64,000 nt of DNA from Bacteroidota bacterium (GCA_947479455.1 CANJZE010000014.1:45235-109234), one strand, 5' to 3'. Shown: positions 29,369 to 39,514, counted from the stretch's first letter. Made by a program: numbers and translations. Notes: a model not told the origin generated them from the letters alone.

Positions 29369-31126
29369 TTACGTTAGAATTTTTATCCCAACTTCCTTTA
29401 ATGCTTTTTCATCTACCGGTGTAGGTGCGTCCATCATTAAATCTCTGCCGCCCGAAGTTTTAGGATAAGCAATTACATCGCGAATAGTTTCTCCGCCTGT
29501 CATGAGCATTACAATTCTGTCCAAGCCAAAAGCGCAACCACCGTGCGGTGGCGCACCGTATTTAAATGCATTGAGCATAAAGCCGAAACGATTATCGCGC
29601 TCTACTGGATCGAAACCTAAGTTATTGAACACCTTCTCTTGAATATCTTTTTGGTGAATACGAATAGAACCAGAAAGAATTTCGTTGCCGTTCATTACCA
29701 TGTCATACGTTTGCGCACGAACACGCGTAGGGTCGGTGTCGAAATATTGCATATCCTCGGGATGTGGCGAACAGAAAGGATGATGCGCAAAAGTAATGTC
29801 GCCAGTCTCTTCATCTTTTTCAAAAAGAGGGAAGTCAATAATCCACAACACACTCCAGTCGCCTTCTTTAATCCAGTTGTTTTTCTTCGCCAGTTCCAAA
29901 CGCAAATCGCCTAACGATTTACGAACCTTCGAAGTTTTATCAGCAGCAATCAAAAGCAAATCGCCTTTCTTAGCATCGAATGCTTTGCCTATTTCGCGCA
30001 GTTGCTCTTCGGTAAAAAATTTATCAATAGAAGATTTTACGGTGCCGTCTTCGTTGAATTTCACAGTAACCAAACCGTTTAATCCGCGGTGCGAAGCTTT
30101 TACAAACTCGGTGTATTCATCGGTCTGCTTCCGCGAATGAGCGGCACAACCTTTCGCATTTAATCCCGCAACAATTCCTCCGGCTGCAATAGCATTATTG
30201 AAAATCGCAAATTCATTTTTTGGCAAAACGGAATTGAGTTCAACAATCTTGCAGTCGAAACGCAAATCGGGCTTATCGCTGCCGTATAATTTCAACGCAT
30301 CGTCATAACGCAAACGCTTAAGCGCAGGCAAATCATAACTCAATACTTTTTTAAACACATGCTGAATCAATCCACCAAAGGTTTCAAAAATATCTTCCTG
30401 ATGTACGAAACTCATTTCGCAGTCCACTTGCGTAAACTCGGGTTGACGGTCACCACGAAAATCTTCATCTCTAAAACAACGCACAATCTGATAGTATCTA
30501 TCCATACCCGCTACCATCAACAACTGTTTCAAAATCTGTGGCGATTGCGGAAGCGCATAAAAACTTCCATGCTGCAAACGCGAAGGCACTAAAAAATCAC
30601 GTGCACCTTCTGGTGTTGATTTTATCAAGCAAGGAGTTTCTATTTCTACAAACTCTTTCGAATCTAAATACTCACGTACAGCTTTATTGATTGCAGCACG
30701 TGTCATTAGCGTGTCTCGCATTTTAGGTCTGCGAATATCTAAGTAACGATATTTTAAACGCAATTCTTCATTGCCGTCTGTATCGTTTTCTATAAGGAAA
30801 GGAGGTGTTTCACTTTCGCTAATTACATTCATTTCGCTCACAGTAATTTCAATTTCACCGGTAGGTATGTTCAGGTTCTTGCTACTGCGCCCAGTCACTT
30901 TTCCTTTCACTTGAATCACAAACTCGCGGCCCAATTTATTTGCACGGTCGCAGAGCTGTGCATCTAAATCGTTATTGAAAACCAATTGCGTTAAACCATA
31001 ACGGTCGCGCAAATCTACAAAGGTCATTCCGCCAAGTGCACGGCTTTTTTGCACCCAGCCACTTAGCGTTACTTCATTACCAACGTTTTTCAAATTCAAT
31101 TCACCACAGGTGTGTGTTCTGTACAT
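29369..31126 (-). CDS. aspS: Aspartyl-tRNA synthetase
   Basis: MYRTHTCGELN...VTLSGWVQKSRALGGMTFVDLRDRYG...QSPQILKQLLMVAGMDRYYQIVRCFRDEDFRGDRQPEFTQVDCEMSF. Confidence 0.96.
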   Translation of the reverse strand: MYRTHTCGELNLKNVGNEVTLSGWVQKSRALGGMTFVDLRDRYGLTQLVFNNDLDAQLCDRANKLGREFVIQVKGKVTGRSSKNLNIPTGEIEITVSEMNVISESETPPFLIENDTDGNEELRLKYRYLDIRRPKMRDTLMTRAAINKAVREYLDSKEFVEIETPCLIKSTPEGARDFLVPSRLQHGSFYALPQSPQILKQLLMVAGMDRYYQIVRCFRDEDFRGDRQPEFTQVDCEMSFVHQEDIFETFGGLIQHVFKKVLSYDLPALKRLRYDDALKLYGSDKPDLRFDCKIVELNSVLPKNEFAIFNNAIAAGGIVAGLNAKGCAAHSRKQTDEYTEFVKASHRGLNGLVTVKFNEDGTVKSSIDKFFTEEQLREIGKAFDAKKGDLLLIAADKTSKVRKSLGDLRLELAKKNNWIKEGDWSVLWIIDFPLFEKDEETGDITFAHHPFCSPHPEDMQYFDTDPTRVRAQTYDMVMNGNEILSGSIRIHQKDIQEKVFNNLGFDPVERDNRFGFMLNAFKYGAPPHGGCAFGLDRIVMLMTGGETIRDVIAYPKTSGGRDLMMDAPTPVDEKALKEVGIKILT

Positions 31127-31175
31127 AATTCAAAATTTAGGCGGTGAAAATAATAAAGTCAATTTATGGAGAATG

Positions 31176-31279
31176 ACGGATGAAATTAGAAATACGAAAC
31201 TTGAAATACGAAATGAAAACCAAAGACAAGATCTGAACTGTGTTCCAAATTTCGTATTTCGTAATTCGAACTTCGTAAT
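31176..31279. repeat. Intergenic inverted element with GAAATACGAAA units
   Basis: GAAATTAGAAATACGAAACTTGAAATACGAAATG ... CCAAATTTCGTATTTCGTAATTCGAACTTCGTAATTTA; abuts the stop codon of the 31280 gene. Confidence 0.85.
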
Positions 31280-31822
31280 TTACTTCTCTCCTCCTGCTCC
31301 TTTAAACTGGTCGATGGTGTTCTTGAAAAGAATATTGAACGTAGTGAGTGAGCCGTAGATACGCGTGATGTATTGTTGCAAGTCAACCTTTTCTTCGTCA
31401 GTTAAAACTTTGTGCGAGTTGATGTTCTGCTCGAGTACCCGAAGGCGGTCGCGTAGCATTATAATTTTGTGAAAGAAAGTTTCAATAGGAATTTCTTTGG
31501 GTTGAATACTTGCATCGCCCGATTTAATAATCAGCGTTCCGCTGTTCCATCTATTTGCGAGCGGAACAATTTCCTGCAAATCACTTTTCTCATCTACCAC
31601 TTCACGAATAGCTCGTTTGATATCGTCAATGGTAATAGGAACTACATCGGCAGTAGATTTTTCCAACACTGTTATGCCATTATAATCACGCGCAATGCCA
31701 CGAGTGTCTCCACCATCTTTAAACCAAACAGAATAAAATTCGGTGTCCATATCCACTACCACTCCCCTTCCGTATTTCGGATGTTCAATGCGTGAACCAA
31801 TGCCTAAGTTATAATCGCCCAT
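31280..31822 (-). CDS. Conserved hypothetical protein with N-terminal SH3/Tudor-like strand region
   Basis: GIGSRIEHPKYGRGVVVDMDTEFYSVWFKDGGDTRGIARDY; full-length ORF. Confidence 0.65.
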   Translation of the reverse strand: MGDYNLGIGSRIEHPKYGRGVVVDMDTEFYSVWFKDGGDTRGIARDYNGITVLEKSTADVVPITIDDIKRAIREVVDEKSDLQEIVPLANRWNSGTLIIKSGDASIQPKEIPIETFFHKIIMLRDRLRVLEQNINSHKVLTDEEKVDLQQYITRIYGSLTTFNILFKNTIDQFKGAGGEK

Positions 31823-31865
31823 AGTTTTTTGATTTTAGATGATGAACAAATTAGCCGATTGAATT

Positions 31866-32849
31866 TTACTTTTTCAAAAATGCCGCAATCCGTTTTCTCA
31901 CATTCTCGCGTATATCGTACCAAAACAAATTGTAATCGGCAATGTGCAGGTTTCCCCAACCGTTTACAATCGGTAAACTGTTTTCTACCCACAAATAGTT
32001 ATCGTGAATTTCGGTACATACATTATTCAAATACTTTTTATTGAAATCAAGAAGAATAGCTCCCTTACTGCAAACTTTGGCTGCCGGTTCAAGCGAACTA
32101 GTCCAAGTAAGTGGATTAACGCAAACGTTTCCATATAATGCAATGCCGTCAGGTACATACCCCTTCTTGAATGATGCCCAGGTGATATAGCAACCCGTTT
32201 CGGTTTCATTGCGACAAGGTTCAAGCACTTTATACATAGCAGTATCAATCGCGTAACCAATCACATAAGCTGCCACCATTCTGTTTTGTAGATTCGTAGA
32301 GTCGATCATTTCTTTCAATAATCTTCTTGCATGATAAGTTCCCTGACTGTGCGAAGCAATAATGAAAGGTCGTTCGTGATTATAGTTATCGAGATAATAT
32401 TGAAAAGCACGCTTCACATCATCATATGCAAATGCCAAAGATTTTGGACCATTCTCTTTATCGTAGAATGCTTTGATGATGGATTGACGATATCGTGGTG
32501 CATAAACCTGACAACTTGCATTAAATACGCTCGCCTGATATTGCACGGGCTTTGAATCAATTTTTTTGTTGAGCGTTTTGTCGCTTAAGTCAGCATTCCA
32601 GGTTGTCCCGCTTTCGTAAATTGTAGGATAGATGTAAAACACATCCACCGATTTTAGCGAATCGTTCACCCACTTTTCCTCATTCGGAATTTTATCAGCC
32701 GCATCGTGTCGAAATGGAAGTGCGCTCCAGTTTTTTAACAATGAATAATCAGGCGCAGCAGGCTGGTCATTAGCATTAAAAACCGCTGGAAGTTGTGCGG
32801 GCAAAAAGTAGGAGGATGAGCAAAGAAAAAAGAGCAATAGATTTTTCAT
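31866..32849 (-). CDS. DUF3089-like alpha/beta hydrolase family protein
   Basis: VDVFYIYPTIYESGTTWNADL...RPFIIASHSQGTYHARRLL; signal peptide. Confidence 0.8.
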   Translation of the reverse strand: MKNLLLFFLCSSSYFLPAQLPAVFNANDQPAAPDYSLLKNWSALPFRHDAADKIPNEEKWVNDSLKSVDVFYIYPTIYESGTTWNADLSDKTLNKKIDSKPVQYQASVFNASCQVYAPRYRQSIIKAFYDKENGPKSLAFAYDDVKRAFQYYLDNYNHERPFIIASHSQGTYHARRLLKEMIDSTNLQNRMVAAYVIGYAIDTAMYKVLEPCRNETETGCYITWASFKKGYVPDGIALYGNVCVNPLTWTSSLEPAAKVCSKGAILLDFNKKYLNNVCTEIHDNYLWVENSLPIVNGWGNLHIADYNLFWYDIRENVRKRIAAFLKK

Positions 32850-32897
32850 GTTGTTTGAATGCTTGTTTTATTTTCGTTTTTGATAAATGTTTTAAAA

Positions 32898-33425
32898 ATG
32901 AAAAAAGAGATGACAAAAATATTTTTAGTTATGGTATTACTGGTAACTATTTCGGCTTGCGAAAGACAAAGTTGTAATAATGTGACTTGCCCGGTTGGTC
33001 AGGCCTGTAATAGTGGCAAATGTTTTTGTGCCGATGGTTATGAGGGCACTAATTGCGATGTTGAAAGCAATTCCAAGTACGTGTCGGGTTCCTTGGGTGG
33101 CTCTGGGTACAAAGATTGGCAGGTTTATGAAACATGTAATAGTTCGGCCTCCAATTTCCCCGCTTATTTTTCTACCATCACTCATAATTCAACCAACCCG
33201 AGTGAAATTGAAATCAATAATTTTTTTGGTCGAGGAACGGTGTATGCCAATATTAGGACTGACCAAAGCAACCAAGGCAATATTGTAGAAATAAACACGC
33301 AAGATTGCGGAGGTGTTACGGTGAGTGGTCAGGGAACTTATAATGTTGCTAACAGCCGAATTGTTTTCCAAATCAATTATACGTTGTTTGGCGCAAGCTA
33401 CAACTGTACCCATACTTTTTATTGA
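32898..33425 (+). CDS. EGF-like domain lipoprotein
   Basis: Lipobox TISAC; CNNVTCPVGQACNSGKCFCADGYEGTNCD cysteine pattern; start MKKEMTKIFL. Confidence 0.7.
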   Translation: MKKEMTKIFLVMVLLVTISACERQSCNNVTCPVGQACNSGKCFCADGYEGTNCDVESNSKYVSGSLGGSGYKDWQVYETCNSSASNFPAYFSTITHNSTNPSEIEINNFFGRGTVYANIRTDQSNQGNIVEINTQDCGGVTVSGQGTYNVANSRIVFQINYTLFGASYNCTHTFY

Positions 33426-33484
33426 AATAAAAAAACGCTGCACTTTTTCAATCACAGCATTTTTACAATCTGTTTTTCAATAAA

Positions 33485-34027
33485 TTATTTTTCTAAAAAC
33501 CCTCCCAGTATATCGTCCAATCTTCCTTTGTTGCTACTAAGAAACCGGCCGGTTAATCCTGCTATATCAACACCATCACCTCTTCGCATTTGCGAAACAA
33601 TATTTCCGAAATCAACTCCCCTAGTTCCACCGCCCCCGGCAAGGTGACTCATGATATCGTTCATACTAAAACTTGAATCTGTCGGGTCGTTAGTTTTGCT
33701 TGAAAATTTTTCAAGCACCTGAGGTATCAATGAGCTGGCAATGTTTTGTGCTTGTGCTCCATCTACTCCGAATTTACTACTCAAACTGCCGGCTAGTTGC
33801 GAAACAATGTTTTCTACCAGCGGATTGCTTGTAAGATTTTGTGCGTTACCAAACAAACCCAATATCTCTTGCAAATTGCCTTGGCTCACTGCTTGCGAAA
33901 GATGGTCGTGAATAGCGTTGGTAGCTTCGCCCACAGCGGCTTCGTTATGTTGATTTGGAATGGCGTTGTTGTTTACGATTGCATCTTGGGCATTTTCTTT
34001 TACCAAGTTAAAGAGTTGTTCGAGCAT
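33485..34027 (-). CDS. DUF937-like hypothetical protein
   Basis: MLEQLFNLVKENAQDAIVNN...SNPLVENIVSQLAGSLSSKFGVDGAQAQNIASSLIPQVLEKF. Confidence 0.6.
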   Translation of the reverse strand: MLEQLFNLVKENAQDAIVNNNAIPNQHNEAAVGEATNAIHDHLSQAVSQGNLQEILGLFGNAQNLTSNPLVENIVSQLAGSLSSKFGVDGAQAQNIASSLIPQVLEKFSSKTNDPTDSSFSMNDIMSHLAGGGGTRGVDFGNIVSQMRRGDGVDIAGLTGRFLSSNKGRLDDILGGFLEK

Positions 34028-34151
34028 GATTAGAATTTTAGATGTTGTTCTGTAATCCAAGAATACAAATTCAACACACACATTTCAGTCTGTTGTTTAA
34101 AATCTATTGTCTATTTATCTTATTCTCATTTCAATTTTATATTTGGCGAAG

Positions 34152-35156
34152 ATGAAGATTGACATACACACCCACATTATTCCTGAGCATCTTCCGCGAT
34201 GGAGCGAAAAATTTGGCTATGGTGGCTTCATTCATCTCGATCATCACAAACCATGTTGCGCGCGCATGATGAAGGACGATGAGTTCTTCCGCGAGATTGA
34301 AAATAATTGTTGGGATGCCGAGGCGCGATTGAAAGATTGCAAACACACAAAAGTAGATGTTCAGGTGCTTTCTACTATTCCAATCCTTTTTAATTATTGG
34401 GCAAAGCCCAAACACTGCCACGAAGTTTCTCGCTTTCTGAACGACCACATTGCAGAAGTAGTGGAACGCTATCCAAAAAAATTTATCGGTTTGGGAACTA
34501 TTCCCATGCAGAATGCGGACATCGCCATTAAGGAATTAGAGCGTTGCAAAAAAATAGGATTAGTAGGAATTGAAATTGGAAGCAACATCAACGACATCAA
34601 TTTAAATGAGCCACAATTTTTTCCAATTTATGAAGCCGCGCAGGAGCTAGATTTAGCCGTTTTTGTTCACCCGTGGAATATGATGGGCACCAAACAAATG
34701 AGCAAGTATTGGTTGCCGTGGTTGGTAGGAATGCCGGCTGAAACTTCGCGCGCCATTTGTTCTATGATTTTTGGTGGTGTGTTTGAAAAATTTCCAAAAC
34801 TGCGAATTGCATTTGCGCATGGCGGTGGTTCTTTTCCTTCAACTATAGGAAGAGTTGAGCAAGGTTTTAAAGTGCGCCCTGATTTAACTGCGCTCGACAA
34901 CAACGTAAACCCACGCGATTACCTCGGACATTTTTATGTGGACTCGCTGATTCACGACACAAAGTTTTTGCAGTATGTAATTGATTTAATTGGCGAAGAC
35001 AAAATCTGTTGCGGCAGCGATTATCCATTTCCATTGGGTGAAGCCATACCGGGAGAAGAAATTGAAGCGCTTGATGCTCCGAAAAAAGTGAAAGACAAAT
35101 TGCTTTTTAAGAATGCTTTGAATTGGTTGCAATTGGATAAGAAAAAATTTGTGTGA
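34152..35156 (+). CDS. Amidohydrolase, ACMSD-like (2-amino-3-carboxymuconate-6-semialdehyde decarboxylase family)
   Basis: MKIDIHTHIIPEHLPRW; FVHPWNMMG; RIAFAHGGGSFPSTIGR; CCGSDYPFPLGE; adjacent to kynU. Confidence 0.85.
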   Translation: MKIDIHTHIIPEHLPRWSEKFGYGGFIHLDHHKPCCARMMKDDEFFREIENNCWDAEARLKDCKHTKVDVQVLSTIPILFNYWAKPKHCHEVSRFLNDHIAEVVERYPKKFIGLGTIPMQNADIAIKELERCKKIGLVGIEIGSNINDINLNEPQFFPIYEAAQELDLAVFVHPWNMMGTKQMSKYWLPWLVGMPAETSRAICSMIFGGVFEKFPKLRIAFAHGGGSFPSTIGRVEQGFKVRPDLTALDNNVNPRDYLGHFYVDSLIHDTKFLQYVIDLIGEDKICCGSDYPFPLGEAIPGEEIEALDAPKKVKDKLLFKNALNWLQLDKKKFV

Positions 35157-36424
35157 TGAAATTTGAAAACTCTCTCGCATTTGCACGCTTACTTGATAGG
35201 CAAGATCCGCTAAAAGATTACCGCAAACTGTTTCACATTCCTAAGGTTAATGGAAAGGAAGCGATTTACCTCTGCGGAAACTCTTTAGGGCTTCAACCAA
35301 AATCGGTTGAACAACATTTAAAAGTAGAATTAGAAGATTGGAGAAATCTTGGTGTAGAAGGACATCTTCATGGAAAAAATCCTTGGTTGTATTACCATCA
35401 TTTCTTTTCTAAATCAATTTCAAAATTAGTAGGAGCGAAGGAAAGTGAAGTGGTCGTGATGAATCAACTAACGGTAAACTTGAACCTGATGTTGATTTCA
35501 TTTTATAGGCCGAAAGGAAAGCGAAATAAAATTTTGATTCAGGCAAATGAATTTCCGAGCGACTATTATGCTTTTGAACAGCAAGTGAAATTGCATGGAC
35601 TAAATCCGAAAGAATGTATTATAGAAGTAATGCCTCGCGATGGAGAAGTAGCTTTGCGAACAGAAGATATTGTTGCAAAAATTGAAGATCACAAAGATGA
35701 ACTAGCACTTGTAATGTTTAGTGCGGTGAATTACTACACTGGACAATTTTTTGAAATCAAAAAAATTGGAACTGCCTGTTGCAATCACAAAATAATTTTT
35801 GGCGTGGACTTGGCCCATGCTATTGGCAACGTAGAATTGAAACTACACGAATGGAATATTGACTTTGCCACTTGGTGCTCTTATAAATATTTAAACAGCG
35901 GACCTGGTGGAGTAAGTGGCGTTTTTGTGAATGAGTATCACGCCAAAAACTTTTCTCTTCCGCGTTTAGCAGGTTGGTGGGGCAATGAAGAGAAAACAAG
36001 ATTTGAAATGCGCAAACATTTTATTCCGCAACAAGGAGCAGCAGGTTGGCAAATTTCCAATGCCCCAGTTTTATCTATGGCAGCGCATAAAGCATCGCTT
36101 GAAATTTTTGATAAAGCAGGAATGAAAACGCTGAGAAAGAAAAGCGAATTGCTGACCGGATATTTGGAGTGGCTTCTAAAATCAGAAATCAGAAATCAGA
36201 AATCGAAAATCAATTTCAAGATAATTACTCCTGAAAATTCTAAACACCGCGGAGCGCAACTCTCGATTCAAACAAAAAAGAACGGCAAAAAATTATTCGA
36301 AAAAATTACCAAAGCCGGAGTAATTGCCGACTGGCGCGAACCCGATGTGATTCGTGTTGCTCCTGTGCCGCTTTACAATAAGTTTGAAGAAGTTTGGAAG
36401 TTTGCGAATCTGCTTAAGGATTAA
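35156..36424 (+). CDS. kynU: Kynureninase
   Basis: IYLCGNSLGLQPKSV; GVDLAHAIGNVELKLHEWNIDFATWCSYKYLNSGPGGVSGVFV PLP motif; 4-nt ATGA-type overlap with the upstream gene. Confidence 0.93.
   Translation: MKFENSLAFARLLDRQDPLKDYRKLFHIPKVNGKEAIYLCGNSLGLQPKSVEQHLKVELEDWRNLGVEGHLHGKNPWLYYHHFFSKSISKLVGAKESEVVVMNQLTVNLNLMLISFYRPKGKRNKILIQANEFPSDYYAFEQQVKLHGLNPKECIIEVMPRDGEVALRTEDIVAKIEDHKDELALVMFSAVNYYTGQFFEIKKIGTACCNHKIIFGVDLAHAIGNVELKLHEWNIDFATWCSYKYLNSGPGGVSGVFVNEYHAKNFSLPRLAGWWGNEEKTRFEMRKHFIPQQGAAGWQISNAPVLSMAAHKASLEIFDKAGMKTLRKKSELLTGYLEWLLKSEIRNQKSKINFKIITPENSKHRGAQLSIQTKKNGKKLFEKITKAGVIADWREPDVIRVAPVPLYNKFEEVWKFANLLKD
36176..36213. repeat. Intragenic tandem repeat with ATCAGAA units inside kynU
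   Basis: AAATCAGAAATCAGAAATCAGAAATCGAAAATCA; encodes KSEIRNQKSKIN. Confidence 0.8.
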
Positions 36425-37740
36425 ATCTTCTCTCTGCTCAAAAAAACTTTTACTCCATAAGCAATACATCCTGTTGCAATTACACCCAAAGCTCCTGCTA
36501 TATAAATTGGTTCTGCACTAAAGAAAATAAATAGCCAGACTGAAATTCCAATTACCACAGGCAGCGGGTACAACTTCATCCGAAAAGGAAATTTTTCAGC
36601 TTTATTTTTTTGATGGTAAAGTAACAGACCAACACTTTGACCAATAAACTGAATGATAATTCGCATAACGATAATGGCTGTGATTACTTCTTTCATTTTA
36701 AACAGCAAACTGAAAACAAAAGCAAGCGAAGCCAGTATCAACAACGAAGCGTGCGGAAAGTTTTTGGTGGGATGAAGTTTTGCAAACACAGAAAAGAAAT
36801 TTCCATCTACCGCTGCAGCGTAAGGAACACGCGAATAACCGAGCAAAACAGCGAAGAGAGAAGTAATAGCAATAAACAAAACCAAAGCGGTAGCCACTTG
36901 CGCGGCAACGCTTCCGTAAATTCTTTCAAAATACAAGCTCACTATAACCGGAGAATCTTTTGCTTCCTGCCACGGAATAATTCCGAGAATGGAAATTTGC
37001 ATCAGCAAATACAACACCGCAATGATGGCAATGGAAATAAAAATACTGCGAGGAATATTTTTTTCAGGTGAGGTGATTTCACCACCGAGGTGACACACAT
37101 TGTAGTAACCCAGAAAAGAATAAACGGTTTTAATACTCGCCTGCCCTAAGCCAAAAAAGAAAATAGAGGAAAGATTAAAATCATGTTCACCAAAACTAAA
37201 CGCCAGCGATGAATCAAATTTAGGAACAGCACTTGCAATCAGCCATAGAATAGTTCCGCCAACAATGATTCCCATTGCCACTGAAATTTTTCCGATGTCG
37301 CCAATCTTACGGTACAACAAAAAAGTAATGAGCACGACTAAACTTCCCGAAACAATTTTTTGTTCAATGGTTGAAAGCGGAATTAAATAAGTGAGATATA
37401 GCGAAAAACCAATCGCTCCCGATGCCACCACCAATGGCGCCTGAATCATGGTTTGCCACACGTAAAGAAACGACATGAGCCTTCCGTATTTTTTGCCGTA
37501 AAGTTTTTGTAAAAACTGATAGCTGCCACCGGCCTCGCTCCATTTTGCACCAAGTTCTGACCACACACATCCATCGGCAAAAGATAGCACAGCACCCAAC
37601 ATCCAAGCGAAGATGCACGAGGGACCGTTCATAGCACCGATGATGAAAGGAATAGTAATGAAAGGACCGATGCCGACCATGTCGATGGTATTGATGGCAA
37701 CTGCCTGAGGTAGACTTAAAGCGCGCGTGAGCTTGTTCAT
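36421..37740 (-). CDS. APC family amino acid permease
   Basis: LSLPQAVAINTIDMVGIGPFITIPFIIGAM; 439 aa, about 12 hydrophobic segments. Confidence 0.85.
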   Translation of the reverse strand: MNKLTRALSLPQAVAINTIDMVGIGPFITIPFIIGAMNGPSCIFAWMLGAVLSFADGCVWSELGAKWSEAGGSYQFLQKLYGKKYGRLMSFLYVWQTMIQAPLVVASGAIGFSLYLTYLIPLSTIEQKIVSGSLVVLITFLLYRKIGDIGKISVAMGIIVGGTILWLIASAVPKFDSSLAFSFGEHDFNLSSIFFFGLGQASIKTVYSFLGYYNVCHLGGEITSPEKNIPRSIFISIAIIAVLYLLMQISILGIIPWQEAKDSPVIVSLYFERIYGSVAAQVATALVLFIAITSLFAVLLGYSRVPYAAAVDGNFFSVFAKLHPTKNFPHASLLILASLAFVFSLLFKMKEVITAIIVMRIIIQFIGQSVGLLLYHQKNKAEKFPFRMKLYPLPVVIGISVWLFIFFSAEPIYIAGALGVIATGCIAYGVKVFLSREKI

Positions 37741-37859
37741 GACGAAAATAATTTACCACTAAGGTCATTAAAAAAACGAAGATATAAGAACAGGAAATTT
37801 GTATTTCTCAATAAACTAAATGTCCTTAGTGGTAAAACTATTCCTATTAAGTTCGCGCC

Positions 37860-38753
37860 ATGAAAAACTTTTTTCTACTTCTATTCATAGCTGTTTGCTT
37901 TCAAACGCAAGCGCAAAAAACGGGACCTAAAATTTTAGTAGTTACGGCACATCCTGATGATGAAACGGCAATGGCCGCTACCATTTACAAAGTAACGCAT
38001 GAGTTAAATGGCGTGGTTGACCAATGTGTTATTACCAATGGGGAAGGAGGTTACAAATATTCGACATTGGCTGAAGCGTATTACAATCTTGAACTGACCG
38101 ATGAAAAAGTAGGCAGAGAAAATTTGCCACGCATTCGCAAACAGGAACTCATCAATGCTGGAAAAATAATAGGTACGAACAATATTTTTTTTCTCGACCA
38201 AAAAGATACGCATTACGGTTTAGATGAACACGAACCACTCGACACAACTTGGAATGTAAATTGGGTGACCACACGTTTGAAAGAAATTATGACGAACACT
38301 AAATACGATTTCGTTTTTTGTCTTCTACCCGTTCCAGAAACACATGCGCACCACAAAGCGGCTACAATGCTCGCGCTTCGAACAGTTCAGTCTCTTCCGC
38401 AAAATCAACGACCGATTGTACTCGGATCTACAGGCTCTAATTTGAAAGACACCACGAGTATTTCATTCGAGCAATTGAAAAATTATTCAGAAACAAAAGT
38501 GGAAACAAAATCTGCATCCTACTTTTTTGATAAGACCATACCGTTTGGGTACAGAAACAAATTGAGCTATAAAATTATTGTGAACTGGGAAATTGCCGAA
38601 CACAAATCGCAAGGCACTATGCAATTAGCTATGAACGGTGGTGACCTTGAAAATTATTGGTACTTCGCCATCAACCCTGCCGAAGGAAAAGAAAAATGCA
38701 AAGCGTTTTTTGAATCGCTAAAGAAGATTCCTTACATGCAGAAGGAATATTAA
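37860..38753 (+). CDS. PIG-L family deacetylase
   Basis: ILVVTAHPDDETAMAATIYKV; PETHAHHKAATMLALRTVQ; signal peptide. Confidence 0.9.
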   Translation: MKNFFLLLFIAVCFQTQAQKTGPKILVVTAHPDDETAMAATIYKVTHELNGVVDQCVITNGEGGYKYSTLAEAYYNLELTDEKVGRENLPRIRKQELINAGKIIGTNNIFFLDQKDTHYGLDEHEPLDTTWNVNWVTTRLKEIMTNTKYDFVFCLLPVPETHAHHKAATMLALRTVQSLPQNQRPIVLGSTGSNLKDTTSISFEQLKNYSETKVETKSASYFFDKTIPFGYRNKLSYKIIVNWEIAEHKSQGTMQLAMNGGDLENYWYFAINPAEGKEKCKAFFESLKKIPYMQKEY

Positions 38754-39514
38754 GCGTATTTCAGTTCTATGGCGTAATAATATTTCAAAAAAACTTCCAC
38801 GCTTTGGTAATAGCAAATAGTGAACCCAAGTTCTCCTTCTGTAAAACCTAGTTTGAAAAAATAATTACGAATGAATTTAAACGGAGCACTAGAAATCATT
38901 TTTGCTAATAAGAAAAAGACATTTTTCTCTTTCAATGTTTTAGCGGCAAGCCCTGCAAACCTTTCTGACTGTCGAACCAAATCTTCCTTCGTTTGGTAGG
39001 TATAATGCAACAAATCTCCGTGTAGCTTTTCAATTACTCTATCATTCTTTGAATGGAGAAAACTCCATGCTTCATGAACAAGTCCGCCTTTCCATTCAGC
39101 TAAATTTTTATTCCACAATCTTACTTTCGTATCGGGATACCACCCACAGGTTTTTATTGCACGCGGGCCGAAAAAATTTAATCGGTTCATTTCATAAGCA
39201 TCTGCGGGAAAATCTTTTTGCTTTTGTATTTGAATGCTGTGCAACAATTCTTCACTAACCACTTCATCTGCATCTATCGAAAAAATGTATTGATGGCTGC
39301 TGTGGCTGATGACTAAATTTTTTTGTGCGGTAAACCCCTGAAACTTTTCCTGAATAATTTTTGCTCCTTTCTCTTTCGCAATGGCAACGGTTTTGTCAGT
39401 TGAAAAGGAATCGAGCACAATAATTTCATCGGCAATAGCACGAACCGAATCAATGCACCGAGCAATGGTTACTTCTTCGTTATAAGTAATGATAACAATA
39501 GATAGCTGACTCAT
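38750..39514 (-). CDS. Glycosyltransferase family 2
   Basis: LSIVIITYNEEVTIARCIDSV...DEIIVLDSFSTDKTVAIAKEKGA...FSIDADEVVSEEL. Confidence 0.92.
   Translation of the reverse strand: MSQLSIVIITYNEEVTIARCIDSVRAIADEIIVLDSFSTDKTVAIAKEKGAKIIQEKFQGFTAQKNLVISHSSHQYIFSIDADEVVSEELLHSIQIQKQKDFPADAYEMNRLNFFGPRAIKTCGWYPDTKVRLWNKNLAEWKGGLVHEAWSFLHSKNDRVIEKLHGDLLHYTYQTKEDLVRQSERFAGLAAKTLKEKNVFFLLAKMISSAPFKFIRNYFFKLGFTEGELGFTICYYQSVEVFLKYYYAIELKYA

Noticed and set aside
33430-33470. Possible bidirectional terminator AAAAACGCTG...CAGCATTTTT
   Set aside because: Only a 4-bp GC core with a mismatch and a large loop; too weak to call.
36176-36213. Short direct repeats as a possible CRISPR
   Set aside because: Units are about 7 nt with no spacers, inside kynU; no cas genes in the window.
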